64,000 nt of DNA. Source: an uncultured Sphingomonadaceae bacterium. GTDB lineage: Bacteria > Pseudomonadota > Alphaproteobacteria > Sphingomonadales > Sphingomonadaceae. Below the pieces are notes generated by a model. That model was not told where the DNA came from. It saw only the letters and a program-made list of their open reading frames with translations, and made no database searches. The stretch lies in the NCBI GenBank assembly GCA_947493955.1, contig CANLSQ010000001.1, forward strand, positions 682,001 to 746,000, in the 5' to 3' direction. A program made the position numbers and the translations under genes. Shown piece by piece: positions 55,093 to 63,128 of this stretch (its first letter is position 1; every line of letters begins with the position of its first letter).

Positions 55093-55122
55093 GACTTTTC
55101 AGCTCACTACCCAAAAAACCAG

Positions 55123-55156
55123 CGGCGGGACCCTCAAAGGTTCCGCCGTTTTTTTT
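55123..55156 (+). terminator. intrinsic terminator of ctrA
   Basis: CGGCGGGACC (55123-55132), 6-nt loop, GGTTCCGCCG (55139-55148), then eight T. One G-T pair in a 10-bp stem; 30 bases after the ctrA stop. Confidence 0.92.
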
Positions 55157-55162
55157 GCGTGA

Positions 55163-55936
55163 TTATTGTGAGGCCGCTGTGTCGAGATACCAGCGTTGAT
55201 TGCCTTCCAGCACCAGAGCGGTAAGCTTTTCGCTATAATAGGCCCCGGTATCAATTCCGATCCGGTTACCTTTTTCGACAACGTCATCATTGATCGTGTG
55301 GCCGTAGACAATGACTTTCTCGTGTGGTTCTTTCGCTGACAGGAATTCCTCCCTGATCCACCGCAGATCCTTTGGTTTCTGTGCATCGAGTGAGACACCA
55401 GGTCGAATACCGGCATGAACAAACGCATAGTCGCCGACGATAATCTGGTTCTCAAAGTCTTTGATAAAGTCGATATGATGCCCCGGGATCAAGTCGGGCA
55501 AGCGCTGCGCCAGCGCTGCATTGTCGAGATCCATATATTCCCGCATGCTGATCTCGTAGCTTAGGATAGTTTCTTTGCCGCCAATCCGGTTGAAGAAGCG
55601 CGTTGCTTTTTCATCTCCCGTCGTCGCTTTCAGATATACTTCCTCATGATTACCCATCAAGAAGCGGACATCACCAAGTTCGCGTTTGAGCGTCATTGCG
55701 GTCTCGATAACGCCGGCACTGTCCGGTCCGCGATCAACCAGATCACCAAGGAAAATAATCTCGCTGTTGCAATCACCACGCTTTGAATCATCATCGATGA
55801 TTTTTTCGATCAGCTGCTGCAACAAATCATTGCGGCCATGGATATCTCCAATCGCATAGACGCGGCGGCCTTCCGGAATGGTGGCTACGTCCAGAGGCCG
55901 GGGTTCGGATTTCTTTTTGAACAGGCGCTTCAGCAT
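55163..55936 (-). CDS. metallophosphoesterase, serine/threonine phosphatase type
   Basis: A 257-residue calcineurin-like phosphatase of the PrpA/ApaH-like group. Metal motifs: YAIGDIHGRNDLL (residues about 27-39), FLGDLVDRGPDSAG, FLMGNHEEV, FVHAGIRPG and VYGHTIND (GH). All needed His and Asp are present. Cytosolic. It may dephosphorylate proteins or dinucleotide polyphosphates. Convergent with ctrA, which is separated by a terminator only 70 bases away. Confidence 0.92.
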   Translation of the reverse strand: MLKRLFKKKSEPRPLDVATIPEGRRVYAIGDIHGRNDLLQQLIEKIIDDDSKRGDCNSEIIFLGDLVDRGPDSAGVIETAMTLKRELGDVRFLMGNHEEVYLKATTGDEKATRFFNRIGGKETILSYEISMREYMDLDNAALAQRLPDLIPGHHIDFIKDFENQIIVGDYAFVHAGIRPGVSLDAQKPKDLRWIREEFLSAKEPHEKVIVYGHTINDDVVEKGNRIGIDTGAYYSEKLTALVLEGNQRWYLDTAASQ

Positions 55937-55972
55937 AGTGCCAACGAATTTCGTTTCATTTGTTAAAAATTC

Positions 55973-56005
55973 AAGAGGCAGACACCATCATAGCGCCCGC
56001 CTCTT
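55973..56005 (-). terminator. hairpin terminator of the saccharopine dehydrogenase-like gene
   Basis: AAGAGGC (55973-55979) and GCCTCTT (55999-56005). On the minus strand the second arm is followed by GAATTTTTAAC; on the plus strand by a run of T. Confidence 0.7.
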
Positions 56006-56047
56006 TTTTTTATATAGTCTATTTAGATGAATGGGTAATTTAGAAGA

Positions 56048-57229
56048 CTAGCTTTCCACTGTGAAGCTAAGACCGGCATTGGCTTCCAGGCGCTTGATCA
56101 GCTTTTTGCCCATCAATGCCCCCGGTGTCCAAATACCGCCGCCATGTTTATTGCCGTCCTGTGCGATACAAAGCGCCGCTTCTGCAATCATCTTGGAAGT
56201 TGAACCATAACCGGGGTCTTTGTCGCCTTTGACGCAAAGGCTTGCCGTCTCACCATCCGCAGTTTCGCCCAGAAAAATGACGTCATAATAGCCATTTTCC
56301 CGTTCTTCCTTGGTCGGACCTTCACCGGGCTTTGGTGCATCATCACCGCTTAGCGGATTGGCTTTGGCCAGCATCTCTGCCGCCTGTTTACCCATCTCGC
56401 CTGGGCTTGTGACGACCATCTCATCATATTTGAAGTCTTCGCTGTATGGGAAATCCAAAAGGAAGTTGGTGCGATGCACATTTTTGGTGTTGATCGGCGC
56501 CATGATAAAGGGTGCAACCCAGCTATCGAGCGTTTTATCAACTTTCGGGATCATCATGTTCGGTTGATCGGGTCCTTCAAAGCCAGGTGTCAGACCAAAG
56601 CTGCTGGCCAGAATTTTGACCAGGCCCGGGTTTTTAGCAATAGCCTTCATCGTTTCTTTCAAACTAGCCGCAGTTCCTCCGGAGAATGTGCCTTCCATGG
56701 CACGAACTCGGCCTTTGACGCGTGTTGCGGGTTTGCCAAAGCGCTTGTCCATCTCTTTCTGCAGCGCCAGCACGCCCAAATCGAAGGGAATGGAGTCAAA
56801 ACCGCAGGAAAAACAGATTTGTGCACCTGATTTTTCAGCCGCTTCCTGATGCTCGTCAATCTTCTCACGCATCCAGCCGGGTTCACCGCAAAGGTCGACA
56901 TAATGAGTGCCATGCTGAACACAGGCAGCGACCAGTCCGTCGCCATAAAGTTGATAAGGACCCACCGTGGTAAGGATGACACTGGCCCGGCTTGCCATCA
57001 TATCGATGGAAGACGCATCATCAGAATCTGCCACAACCAATGGCGTTTCCTTCGGAGCACCGACCAGGTCCCGGACTTCTTCCAGTTTTTCCATCGAACG
57101 ACCGGCCATCGCCCATTTCGGTGCATCGCCGCCGACACCATATTGTTTGGCCATATATTCGGCAACTAGACGGCCTGTATAGCCCGTTGATCCGTATATT
57201 ATGACATCAAATTCCCGTGCATCGGACAT
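56048..57229 (-). CDS. saccharopine dehydrogenase-like NADP-binding reductase
   Basis: A 393-residue protein of the saccharopine dehydrogenase/trans-acting enoyl reductase group. NADP fold DVIIYGSTGYTGRLVAEYM, AMAGRSMEKLEEVRD, VILTTVGPYQLYGDGLVAACVQHGTHYVDLCGE, and ISCGFDSIPFDLG-type segment (FSCGFDSIPFDLGVL). Relatives include mycobacterial enoyl reductases of glycolipid synthesis and eukaryotic SCCPDH; true lysine saccharopine dehydrogenase is unlikely. Role unknown, perhaps lipid metabolism. Monocistronic. Confidence 0.87.
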   Translation of the reverse strand: MSDAREFDVIIYGSTGYTGRLVAEYMAKQYGVGGDAPKWAMAGRSMEKLEEVRDLVGAPKETPLVVADSDDASSIDMMASRASVILTTVGPYQLYGDGLVAACVQHGTHYVDLCGEPGWMREKIDEHQEAAEKSGAQICFSCGFDSIPFDLGVLALQKEMDKRFGKPATRVKGRVRAMEGTFSGGTAASLKETMKAIAKNPGLVKILASSFGLTPGFEGPDQPNMMIPKVDKTLDSWVAPFIMAPINTKNVHRTNFLLDFPYSEDFKYDEMVVTSPGEMGKQAAEMLAKANPLSGDDAPKPGEGPTKEERENGYYDVIFLGETADGETASLCVKGDKDPGYGSTSKMIAEAALCIAQDGNKHGGGIWTPGALMGKKLIKRLEANAGLSFTVES

Positions 57230-57275
57230 CGCGGCCCTCCTTATTATCAGTTTTGTTTCGAAACGATCTTATGAC

Positions 57276-57830
57276 TTAGAGTTTTGGCAGAGTCACGCCT
57301 CTTTGCCCCATATATTTCCCGGCGCGTTCAGCATAGCTGGTTTCGCACGGTTCATTGCCTTTCAGGAATAGAAACTGGCATGCGCCTTCATTGGCATAGA
57401 TTTTGGCGGGCAGGGGGGTGGTGTTGGAAAATTCCAGCGTTACATGGCCTTCCCAGCCCGGTTCCAGCGGCGTGACGTTTACGATGATGCCGCAGCGGGC
57501 ATAAGTTGACTTACCCAGGCAGATCACCAGAACATCGCGCGGGATTCGGAAATATTCGACTGTGCGGGCGAGCGCAAAGCTGTTGGGCGGAATGATACAG
57601 CAATCTGTTTTCCGGTCGACCAGACTATCCGCATCAAACTTCTTTGGGTCAACGACAGCGCTGTTCACATTGGTGAAAATCTTGAATTCGTCGGCCACGC
57701 GGGCGTCATAGCCATAAGAAGACAATCCATAGCTGATGCAGCCATCGCGCTTTTGCCCTTCGACGAAGGGTTCGATCATCCCGCTATGCTGGGCTTCCTG
57801 GCGAATCCACCTGTCGGATAAAATGCTCAT
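57276..57830 (-). CDS. dcd: dCTP deaminase
   Basis: Dcd turns dCTP into dUTP for dTMP synthesis. The 184-residue trimeric enzyme begins [66 protein letters not shown] (catalytic Ser/Arg) and the Glu in [16 protein letters not shown] are family features. Full length. It lies 57 bases downstream of the GH25-like gene and 46 upstream of the preceding reductase on the same strand. Confidence 0.96.
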   Translation of the reverse strand: MSILSDRWIRQEAQHSGMIEPFVEGQKRDGCISYGLSSYGYDARVADEFKIFTNVNSAVVDPKKFDADSLVDRKTDCCIIPPNSFALARTVEYFRIPRDVLVICLGKSTYARCGIIVNVTPLEPGWEGHVTLEFSNTTPLPAKIYANEGACQFLFLKGNEPCETSYAERAGKYMGQRGVTLPKL

Positions 57831-57886
57831 ATTTCTCTTTCTCCGGGAATTGGGCTCAAGACGTTTTTTGCTTCATGCCAGCAAGC

Positions 57887-58579
57887 TCAGGGACGCACAA
57901 CATTCCAGTTTACGGGACCATCGATACCGCTGATCCGCCGCATATCCGATGCGCGCCACATAACCCATGGCTTGGTTGCGTAATCGGGTGGAAAGAAGTT
58001 GCCTTCCAGCCAGAATGTGCGGCTGATGCCGCTGCTGATACTATAGTCTTCCTCAAACTCTTTTGAAACAATGATGACGGCTGGTTTTCCGCTGTGCCCT
58101 TCAATCTGGTTGAGAAAAGTATTGAGTTCACTCAACACCAAAGCGCGTCCGGGCCTGTCCTTGCAGCCATTGTCATAGGCCAGCCGCACTGCAGGCGGCA
58201 GGATGTTCTCTTCCCGCGGAACGGTAGTGACAAACATGGTCGCCTGGTCCGTGGCCAAACGGCACAAACTATATTCATGGACAGCACCATAGCGGATACC
58301 TGCTTCGCGCGCGCCCTTGATATTGGTGGCGAAATTGGCGTCCCGCTCTTCCGCGCCATTGGTTGCCAGGACATAGGCAAAATCGACGCCTGTTGCGCCG
58401 GCGACATGCCAAATAATCTCACCATTGCTGGCATCTACCGAAACACCCTGTACCGGATACTGGTCTCTTGGCGGTGCCCAGCCGACGGCGATATTGCGCA
58501 GCACAAAGGCGATGATCAGCAGGACAATGATGATCAGGCCGAACCGCAGCACGGTATTTTTCCTATTTTTTGTGGACAC
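57887..58579 (-). CDS. GH25 lysozyme-like protein with degenerate active site
   Basis: A 230-residue membrane-anchored protein: one TM helix (residues 12-28), then a GH25-like fold. GVSVDASNGEIIW matches the strand-1 motif (usually GIDVSxxQGxIDW), VDFAYVLATNG matches FxYVKATEG, PPAVRLAYDNGC replaces the usual PVVDLEF, and WRASDMRRISGIDGPVNWNVV matches WQYSxxGxVPGIDGxVDLNVF. The DxE catalytic pair is thus read as R-L-A, so muramidase activity is unlikely. It may bind peptidoglycan. Between UPF0262 and dcd. Confidence 0.75.
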   Translation of the reverse strand: MSTKNRKNTVLRFGLIIIVLLIIAFVLRNIAVGWAPPRDQYPVQGVSVDASNGEIIWHVAGATGVDFAYVLATNGAEERDANFATNIKGAREAGIRYGAVHEYSLCRLATDQATMFVTTVPREENILPPAVRLAYDNGCKDRPGRALVLSELNTFLNQIEGHSGKPAVIIVSKEFEEDYSISSGISRTFWLEGNFFPPDYATKPWVMWRASDMRRISGIDGPVNWNVVRP

Positions 58580-58644
58580 CCTATTTCCCTGACGCGCTAC
58601 TCAACTGGACGATTGAACAACTGCACCAACGGGCAGAGAATCGA

Positions 58645-59127
58645 CTAATTCTTGATATGCAATACACAGATCAAAGTGAAGAGGCGACGGGCGGTTTTAA
58701 AATCAACTTCTATTTTGCCATCAAGTCGCTCGGTAAGCAGCTCGGCACCATGATCATGCACCCCGCGCCGCGCCATATCAATCGTCTCAATCTCCTGGGC
58801 GGTGGCTTTACGAATGGCTTGATAATAGCTGTCGCAAATTGCGAAATAATCGCGGATGGGGCGGCGAAATCGACCTAATGCAAGGATCAGGGTTTCAAGC
58901 GGCTCTCCATTTTCACGGGCTATCGAAAAAACCAGTCGGCCTTCCTGCACACTCAGATGCAGTCTATAAGGTCCTGCATATCTATCATCATGTTCGCGCA
59001 AGGGTTTAAAGTGGTTTTCTTCAATTAGATCGAAGATCGCAATACGTCGTTCCTGCTCGATATCGGCATTGCGCCACAAGATGGTGGCTTCGTCGAGTTC
59101 AACATTTATGATGCGCGGATCGGACAT
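58645..59127 (-). CDS. UPF0262 family protein
   Basis: A 160-residue protein matching UPF0262, an alphaproteobacterial family of unknown function. Markers: [56 protein letters not shown] and [15 protein letters not shown]. Cytosolic; no signal. It is divergent from dnaB (156 bases). Confidence 0.92.
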   Translation of the reverse strand: MSDPRIINVELDEATILWRNADIEQERRIAIFDLIEENHFKPLREHDDRYAGPYRLHLSVQEGRLVFSIARENGEPLETLILALGRFRRPIRDYFAICDSYYQAIRKATAQEIETIDMARRGVHDHGAELLTERLDGKIEVDFKTARRLFTLICVLHIKN

Positions 59128-59198
59128 TTCAGCTCTGTTGCCGCAGCGCTGGGGCTAGGACAAGTTTTTTTGCAGTGCGGCAGAAAAACAAAAGGCAT

Positions 59199-59208
59199 TT
59201 ATCCACAA
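59199..59208 (+). promoter_or_regulatory. DnaA box upstream of dnaB
   Basis: TTATCCACAA at 59199-59208 contains the exact 9-mer TTATCCACA, 75 bases before the dnaB start and within the UPF0262/dnaB divergent gap. Confidence 0.55.
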
Positions 59209-59283
59209 GACTGTCCCCGCCTGATTTTAAAATTTACCGGGAACGGACTTGCTCTGAACCGCCTGAGCGTGGATGATAAGAAC

Positions 59284-60783
59284 ATGGCCGAGCTAGTTCG
59301 TTTTGATGCAGTAGAAGAAGAATCCCAGCGCCTGCCGCGCAATGTCGAGGCAGAGGCAACGTTTCTGGGTGCGTTGTTGATTGACAACCGCGTGGCCGAA
59401 GACGTCCAAATCAAATTGCGGCCGGAGCATTTTTATGAACCGCTGCATGGCCGTATATATGAGCAAGCTCTAAAGCTGCTTGATCGCAACATGGTTGTAA
59501 CGCCAGTTACGCTTAAGCCCTATTTTGAAGCCGATGAGGCGATGAAAGTGTTAGGTGGGCCGTCCTATCTTGCCAAGTTGACTGGCGACGGGGCAGGCTT
59601 GATTGGTGCGCGTGATTTTGCCGATCAGATATATGATCTGGCTCTGCTGCGTGAATTGGTCAATGTAGGGCGAACCTTGGTCGACAATGCACTGGACACC
59701 AGCGAGACGGTCGATCCCAAAACCCAGATCGAAGAAGCGGAATCCTCTCTCTACCGTGTTTCCGAGGGCGAAGCGCAGGAGGGTGGTGTCAAATCCTTCT
59801 TGGCTGCCTCCACCGAGGCACTAAATAACGTAGAACGCGCGTTTAATAGTGGCGGCAAGGTTTCGGGTATCACCACCGGCCTGACAGACCTTAACGCTAA
59901 AATGGGCGGTTTGCACAAATCGGATTTGCTGATTCTGGCTGGACGCCCCGGTATGGGCAAAACATCGCTTGCGACCAATATCGCGTTTAATGCCGCCAAT
60001 CGCTATCGCCGCGATGTTCAGGACGGAATTGAACCTGAAGATTCGCTGGGTGCCAAGACCGCATTTTTCAGTCTGGAAATGTCGGCCGACCAGCTGGCAA
60101 CGAGGATTCTCTCCGAACAGGCTGAAATCAGTTCAGAAAAACTGCGCATGGGTGCGATCAGCCGGGATGAAATGCATCGCTTGGCGCTGGCTTCCCGGGA
60201 ATTGCAGGATTTGCCGCTCTATATCGATGATACGCCCGGTCTGACCATTGCAGCCCTGCGCACGCGGGCGCGGCGTCTGCAGCGGCGCAGTGGCATCAAC
60301 CTGATCGTGGTCGATTATCTGCAACTGTTGCAAGGGTCTGGTCGTGCCAATGATAATCGCGTCAACGAAATTTCGGAGATTAGCCGAGGCCTGAAAACTC
60401 TCGCCAAGGAACTGAATTGCCCGGTGGTCGCCCTCTCCCAACTTTCGCGTCAGGTGGAAAGCCGCGAAGACAAGCGCCCACAGCTATCCGATTTGCGTGA
60501 ATCCGGTTCGATCGAGCAGGACGCGGATATTGTGATGTTCATCTATCGCGACGAATATTATCATCTTGCTGTAAAACCGGATGACCCGGATGAGAATTCA
60601 ACCGAGGAGCAGAAAGCGAAATATCTCGCTTGGGAAACTGACCATCAAAGCAAGGTGGGCAAGGCGACCGTTATCGTTGCCAAAAACCGTCAGGGTTCCA
60701 CCGGTAATATCCAGCTGAGCTTCCTCAGCGAGTTCACGAAATTTGGCGATCTGGCTTATGATGATGGGCCGGATGATTATTAG
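59284..60783 (+). CDS. dnaB: replicative DNA helicase DnaB
   Basis: DnaB unwinds DNA at the fork. The 499-residue protein begins RLPRNVEAEATFLGALLIDN (primase-interaction N-domain). The RecA-like domain has GITTGLTDLNAKMGGLHKSD, Walker A GRPGMGKTS, FFSLEMSADQLATR, VVDYLQLL (Walker B), and SQLSRQVESREDKRPQLSDLRESGSIEQDADIVMF in outline. Length is normal and no intein is visible. The ATG 59284 fits family alignments; an earlier ATG at 59170 would add 38 residues without support. Confidence 0.97.
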   Translation: MAELVRFDAVEEESQRLPRNVEAEATFLGALLIDNRVAEDVQIKLRPEHFYEPLHGRIYEQALKLLDRNMVVTPVTLKPYFEADEAMKVLGGPSYLAKLTGDGAGLIGARDFADQIYDLALLRELVNVGRTLVDNALDTSETVDPKTQIEEAESSLYRVSEGEAQEGGVKSFLAASTEALNNVERAFNSGGKVSGITTGLTDLNAKMGGLHKSDLLILAGRPGMGKTSLATNIAFNAANRYRRDVQDGIEPEDSLGAKTAFFSLEMSADQLATRILSEQAEISSEKLRMGAISRDEMHRLALASRELQDLPLYIDDTPGLTIAALRTRARRLQRRSGINLIVVDYLQLLQGSGRANDNRVNEISEISRGLKTLAKELNCPVVALSQLSRQVESREDKRPQLSDLRESGSIEQDADIVMFIYRDEYYHLAVKPDDPDENSTEEQKAKYLAWETDHQSKVGKATVIVAKNRQGSTGNIQLSFLSEFTKFGDLAYDDGPDDY

Positions 60784-60844
60784 TACTGAGTACTGATATG
60801 TACTCCAACGGTTGTCGGTTCTTTACCTCTCAGGCGGTATCTTA

Positions 60845-61690
60845 ATGGCTTTGAATCACCCGATATTTCAGGATAATCCGCTATCTGGTGAAATAAGTCT
60901 CTCAACCGGAGCGGCACCGACTCCCTATCATGTTTATGATGGTGAGGGTCTCTTGATATTTGGCAGCGTGGATTTTGATATGCTGCAATTAATGATCGCC
61001 GATGAATCTGTTTTTCCTGTAAAAACGGCTTCGGGAGCAGCAGCAGCCGGTTTCATCATGGCAAATTTTGAAGATGCCAGCATGGGGGCTCATCACGAGT
61101 TACAGTTTTTTGTTCTGGTCAGTGAGAAAGAGGGTGAAGTGCTGGCCGCTTCCCCCTTTGCTTTACCTATTGCCATGGGCACGCGGCATGACTGGGGAAC
61201 ATTATGCCTGAACTTGTGGAATGATTCAGATGCTGTCATCGCGTATAATAACGAATATCTAGGTCTAAATGCCCGTTCGGCCAGGTTTTCGTTGTTCGAC
61301 AAAAAGCCTGATGGCTGTTTGGATTATAATGTTAACGACCAGCTGGGCGTGACCATCATTCAGGGTTCCGTTCGCTTACAAAAAACGACACGCTTTTCTG
61401 CTATATGGAACATGTCGCGGATTGCCGGTTTCAGGCAGATCATGAAGCTCGGGAACGCGGATTATGCGTGCGGTCATGTAATAAACAGGAAAAGTCCTGT
61501 ACTGCCACAAAACCGGGCAGCTCGGATTTTTACATCCTCTGATCACGCCGTAACCCGCCTTTGGAATCCGAAGACGGATCAGTTGGTAATAGAGGAGCCG
61601 AGCCTATCTGATATTGGGTTTGTGCCTTCAAGCCTTCAGCATATGTGGCCTTTTCGTTTCGTATATCGGCATCCGGATGATGTTGGCTAA
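60845..61690 (+). CDS. protein of unknown function
   Basis: A 281-residue protein with no signal or membrane segment. Notable parts: PTPYHVYDGEGLLIFGSVDF, HHELQFFVLVS, MGTRHDWGTLCLNLWNDSDAVIAYNNEYLGLNARSARF in outline, and a C-terminal WPFRFVYRHPDDVG. The YNNEYLGLNAR stretch loosely resembles the acetoacetate decarboxylase fold, but the schiff-base Lys pair is missing. Downstream of dnaB after a short repeat-containing gap (AGTACT occurs twice at 60783-60795). Confidence 0.7.
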   Translation: MALNHPIFQDNPLSGEISLSTGAAPTPYHVYDGEGLLIFGSVDFDMLQLMIADESVFPVKTASGAAAAGFIMANFEDASMGAHHELQFFVLVSEKEGEVLAASPFALPIAMGTRHDWGTLCLNLWNDSDAVIAYNNEYLGLNARSARFSLFDKKPDGCLDYNVNDQLGVTIIQGSVRLQKTTRFSAIWNMSRIAGFRQIMKLGNADYACGHVINRKSPVLPQNRAARIFTSSDHAVTRLWNPKTDQLVIEEPSLSDIGFVPSSLQHMWPFRFVYRHPDDVG

Positions 61691-61710
61691 TATCTAAGAC
61701 CCGTAGCAGG

Positions 61711-61887
61711 TTAACTTGCCGGCCGTGCTATTCTTTTGCCCTTGGTGCGGCTAGTCAGATGGAATTTACGGCATCGGTCACAGCGATAGGGTCTTAATGG
61801 AAAGTCAGCGTCTTGTGCGGCTAGCAAGGCGTCCTTTTCAGAGGAATAGCGCTTTTTTCTGTTACAAATGCTCAGCCTGGTACGCAC
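61711..61887 (-). CDS. 58-residue CxxC zinc-ribbon-like protein
   Basis: A short frame with GTG start (61887) and TAA stop. The product RLSICNRKKRYSSEKDALLA ... PYRCDRCRKFHLTSR has a Cys, then CxxC, then His two residues later, which would bind zinc. The PYxCxxCxxFHLTSR ending is like small proteins of alphaproteobacteria that I recall with a YxCxxCGxWHLT motif. It begins 34 bases after cysH on the same strand, so it may be part of the cys transcript. An in-frame TAG directly precedes the GTG, so no earlier start exists; the ribosome site is weak. Confidence 0.6.
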   Translation of the reverse strand: MRTRLSICNRKKRYSSEKDALLAAQDADFPLRPYRCDRCRKFHLTSRTKGKRIARPAS

Positions 61888-61921
61888 CTAAAATGGCCTA
61901 GCGGGAAAACAGTAGGGCGAA

Positions 61922-62710
61922 TTAAAAGATAGGATCGTTCGCGCCACTTTCATCGTCATCTGCTACTGGCAACGGCGTGACATCCTCATGGATACCGCAT
62001 TCGGTTTTGTCCCAACCCCGCCAGCGGCCTGCACGTGGGTCTTCTCCAGGTTTGACTTTGGAAGTGCAGGGGGCACAGCCAACCGAGAGATAGCCTTGCG
62101 CTTCCAGTGGATGGCGGGGCAGGTCATGTTCTTCAAAATAGGCTTCGAGATCATCTTTGACCCAGTCGCCCAACGGATTGATTTTTAATCGACCGTCTTC
62201 GACTTCGAAGCGGGGGAGATTTTGTCGGGTGACTGATTGAAAGGCTTTACGGCCGGATATCCAGCTGTTGAGACTGGCCTTGGCGCGGGCCAATGGTTCG
62301 ACCTTGCGGATCTCGCAGCAGCCATCCGGGTCAAAAGACCACCGAAGTTCATTCTCATCCTTGGCAGCGAGTACGACGGGGTCTGGCTTTACGACATTTG
62401 CGTTTTGGATTCCCAGCGTTTGGATCAGCGTCTCGCGATATTCCAGCGTTTCGGGAAACATTCTCAGCGTATCGACAAAAGTCACCGGAATAGAGGGATC
62501 TGCCTGCGCAACCAGATGCAGCAGAACCGCGCTTTCTGTTCCGAAAGAAGAAACAACCGCAATCTCGCCAAGTCCACCTTCTTTGAAAAGGGCCTTCAGC
62601 ATTGCTGAGGCATGAACGCCCTCAAAGCGCGCGTTCAGGGCATCGGCGTCTGCCTGTGTAAAGTCAGGACGTGCGTCGATTATATCGATTTTGCGAGCTG
62701 GTTCACCCAT
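61922..62710 (-). CDS. cysH: phosphoadenylyl/adenylyl-sulfate reductase
   Basis: CysH reduces (P)APS to sulfite with thioredoxin. The 262-residue protein has SSFGTESAVLLHL (PP-loop), FVDTLRMFPET, the CCEIRKVEPL and CAPCTSKV Cys pairs that bind a 4Fe-4S cluster (so APS-type), and the C-terminal ECGIHE redox Cys. Its ATG overlaps the DUF934 stop by 8 bases. Part of cysI-DUF934-cysH. Confidence 0.94.
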   Translation of the reverse strand: MGEPARKIDIIDARPDFTQADADALNARFEGVHASAMLKALFKEGGLGEIAVVSSFGTESAVLLHLVAQADPSIPVTFVDTLRMFPETLEYRETLIQTLGIQNANVVKPDPVVLAAKDENELRWSFDPDGCCEIRKVEPLARAKASLNSWISGRKAFQSVTRQNLPRFEVEDGRLKINPLGDWVKDDLEAYFEEHDLPRHPLEAQGYLSVGCAPCTSKVKPGEDPRAGRWRGWDKTECGIHEDVTPLPVADDDESGANDPIF

Positions 62711-63128
62711 GACGACGTTTCCAGATGGGCGCACGGCTGTCTGTCGTGCTCTGATAAACCTCTTCATAGAGTTCCAGCGCCTTATCCATGACTCTGGCAT
62801 CAATTGGAGCGTCCGGAGCGAAAGCATCAAAGCCACAGCGTCGCATATAGGCGATTTGATCCACCAATACATCACCACTTGCCCGCAATTCGCCTTTGTA
62901 ACCTGCTTCACGCAGAATTTGCGCCGCAGAATAGCCGCGACCGTCGCCGAAGACGGGGAAGTCGACCTCGATCAATGCCAAGCGATCCAATAGCGGGAGC
63001 AGCAGCCGGGCGTCTTCGCCTGCCTCTATCCGAACGGCGGTGGCGTTTGACTGATCCAGAAATGCATCGAGCGAAACCGCTGGTTCTTCATGCACGTCGT
63101 CGTCACGAAAACGGATTGCCTCAACCAT
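62703..63128 (-). CDS. DUF934 domain protein of the sulfite reduction operon
   Basis: A 141-residue protein of the DUF934 family, almost always found beside cysI or cysH. VRIEAGEDARLLLPLLDRLALIEVDFPVFGDGRGYSAAQILR, GELRASGDVLVDQIAYMRRCGFDAF in outline. DUF934 is thought to assist sulfite reductase. The ATG at 63128 overlaps the cysI stop by 8 bases; a longer reading to 63188 would sit inside cysI. Confidence 0.92.
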   Translation of the reverse strand: MVEAIRFRDDDVHEEPAVSLDAFLDQSNATAVRIEAGEDARLLLPLLDRLALIEVDFPVFGDGRGYSAAQILREAGYKGELRASGDVLVDQIAYMRRCGFDAFAPDAPIDARVMDKALELYEEVYQSTTDSRAPIWKRRHG

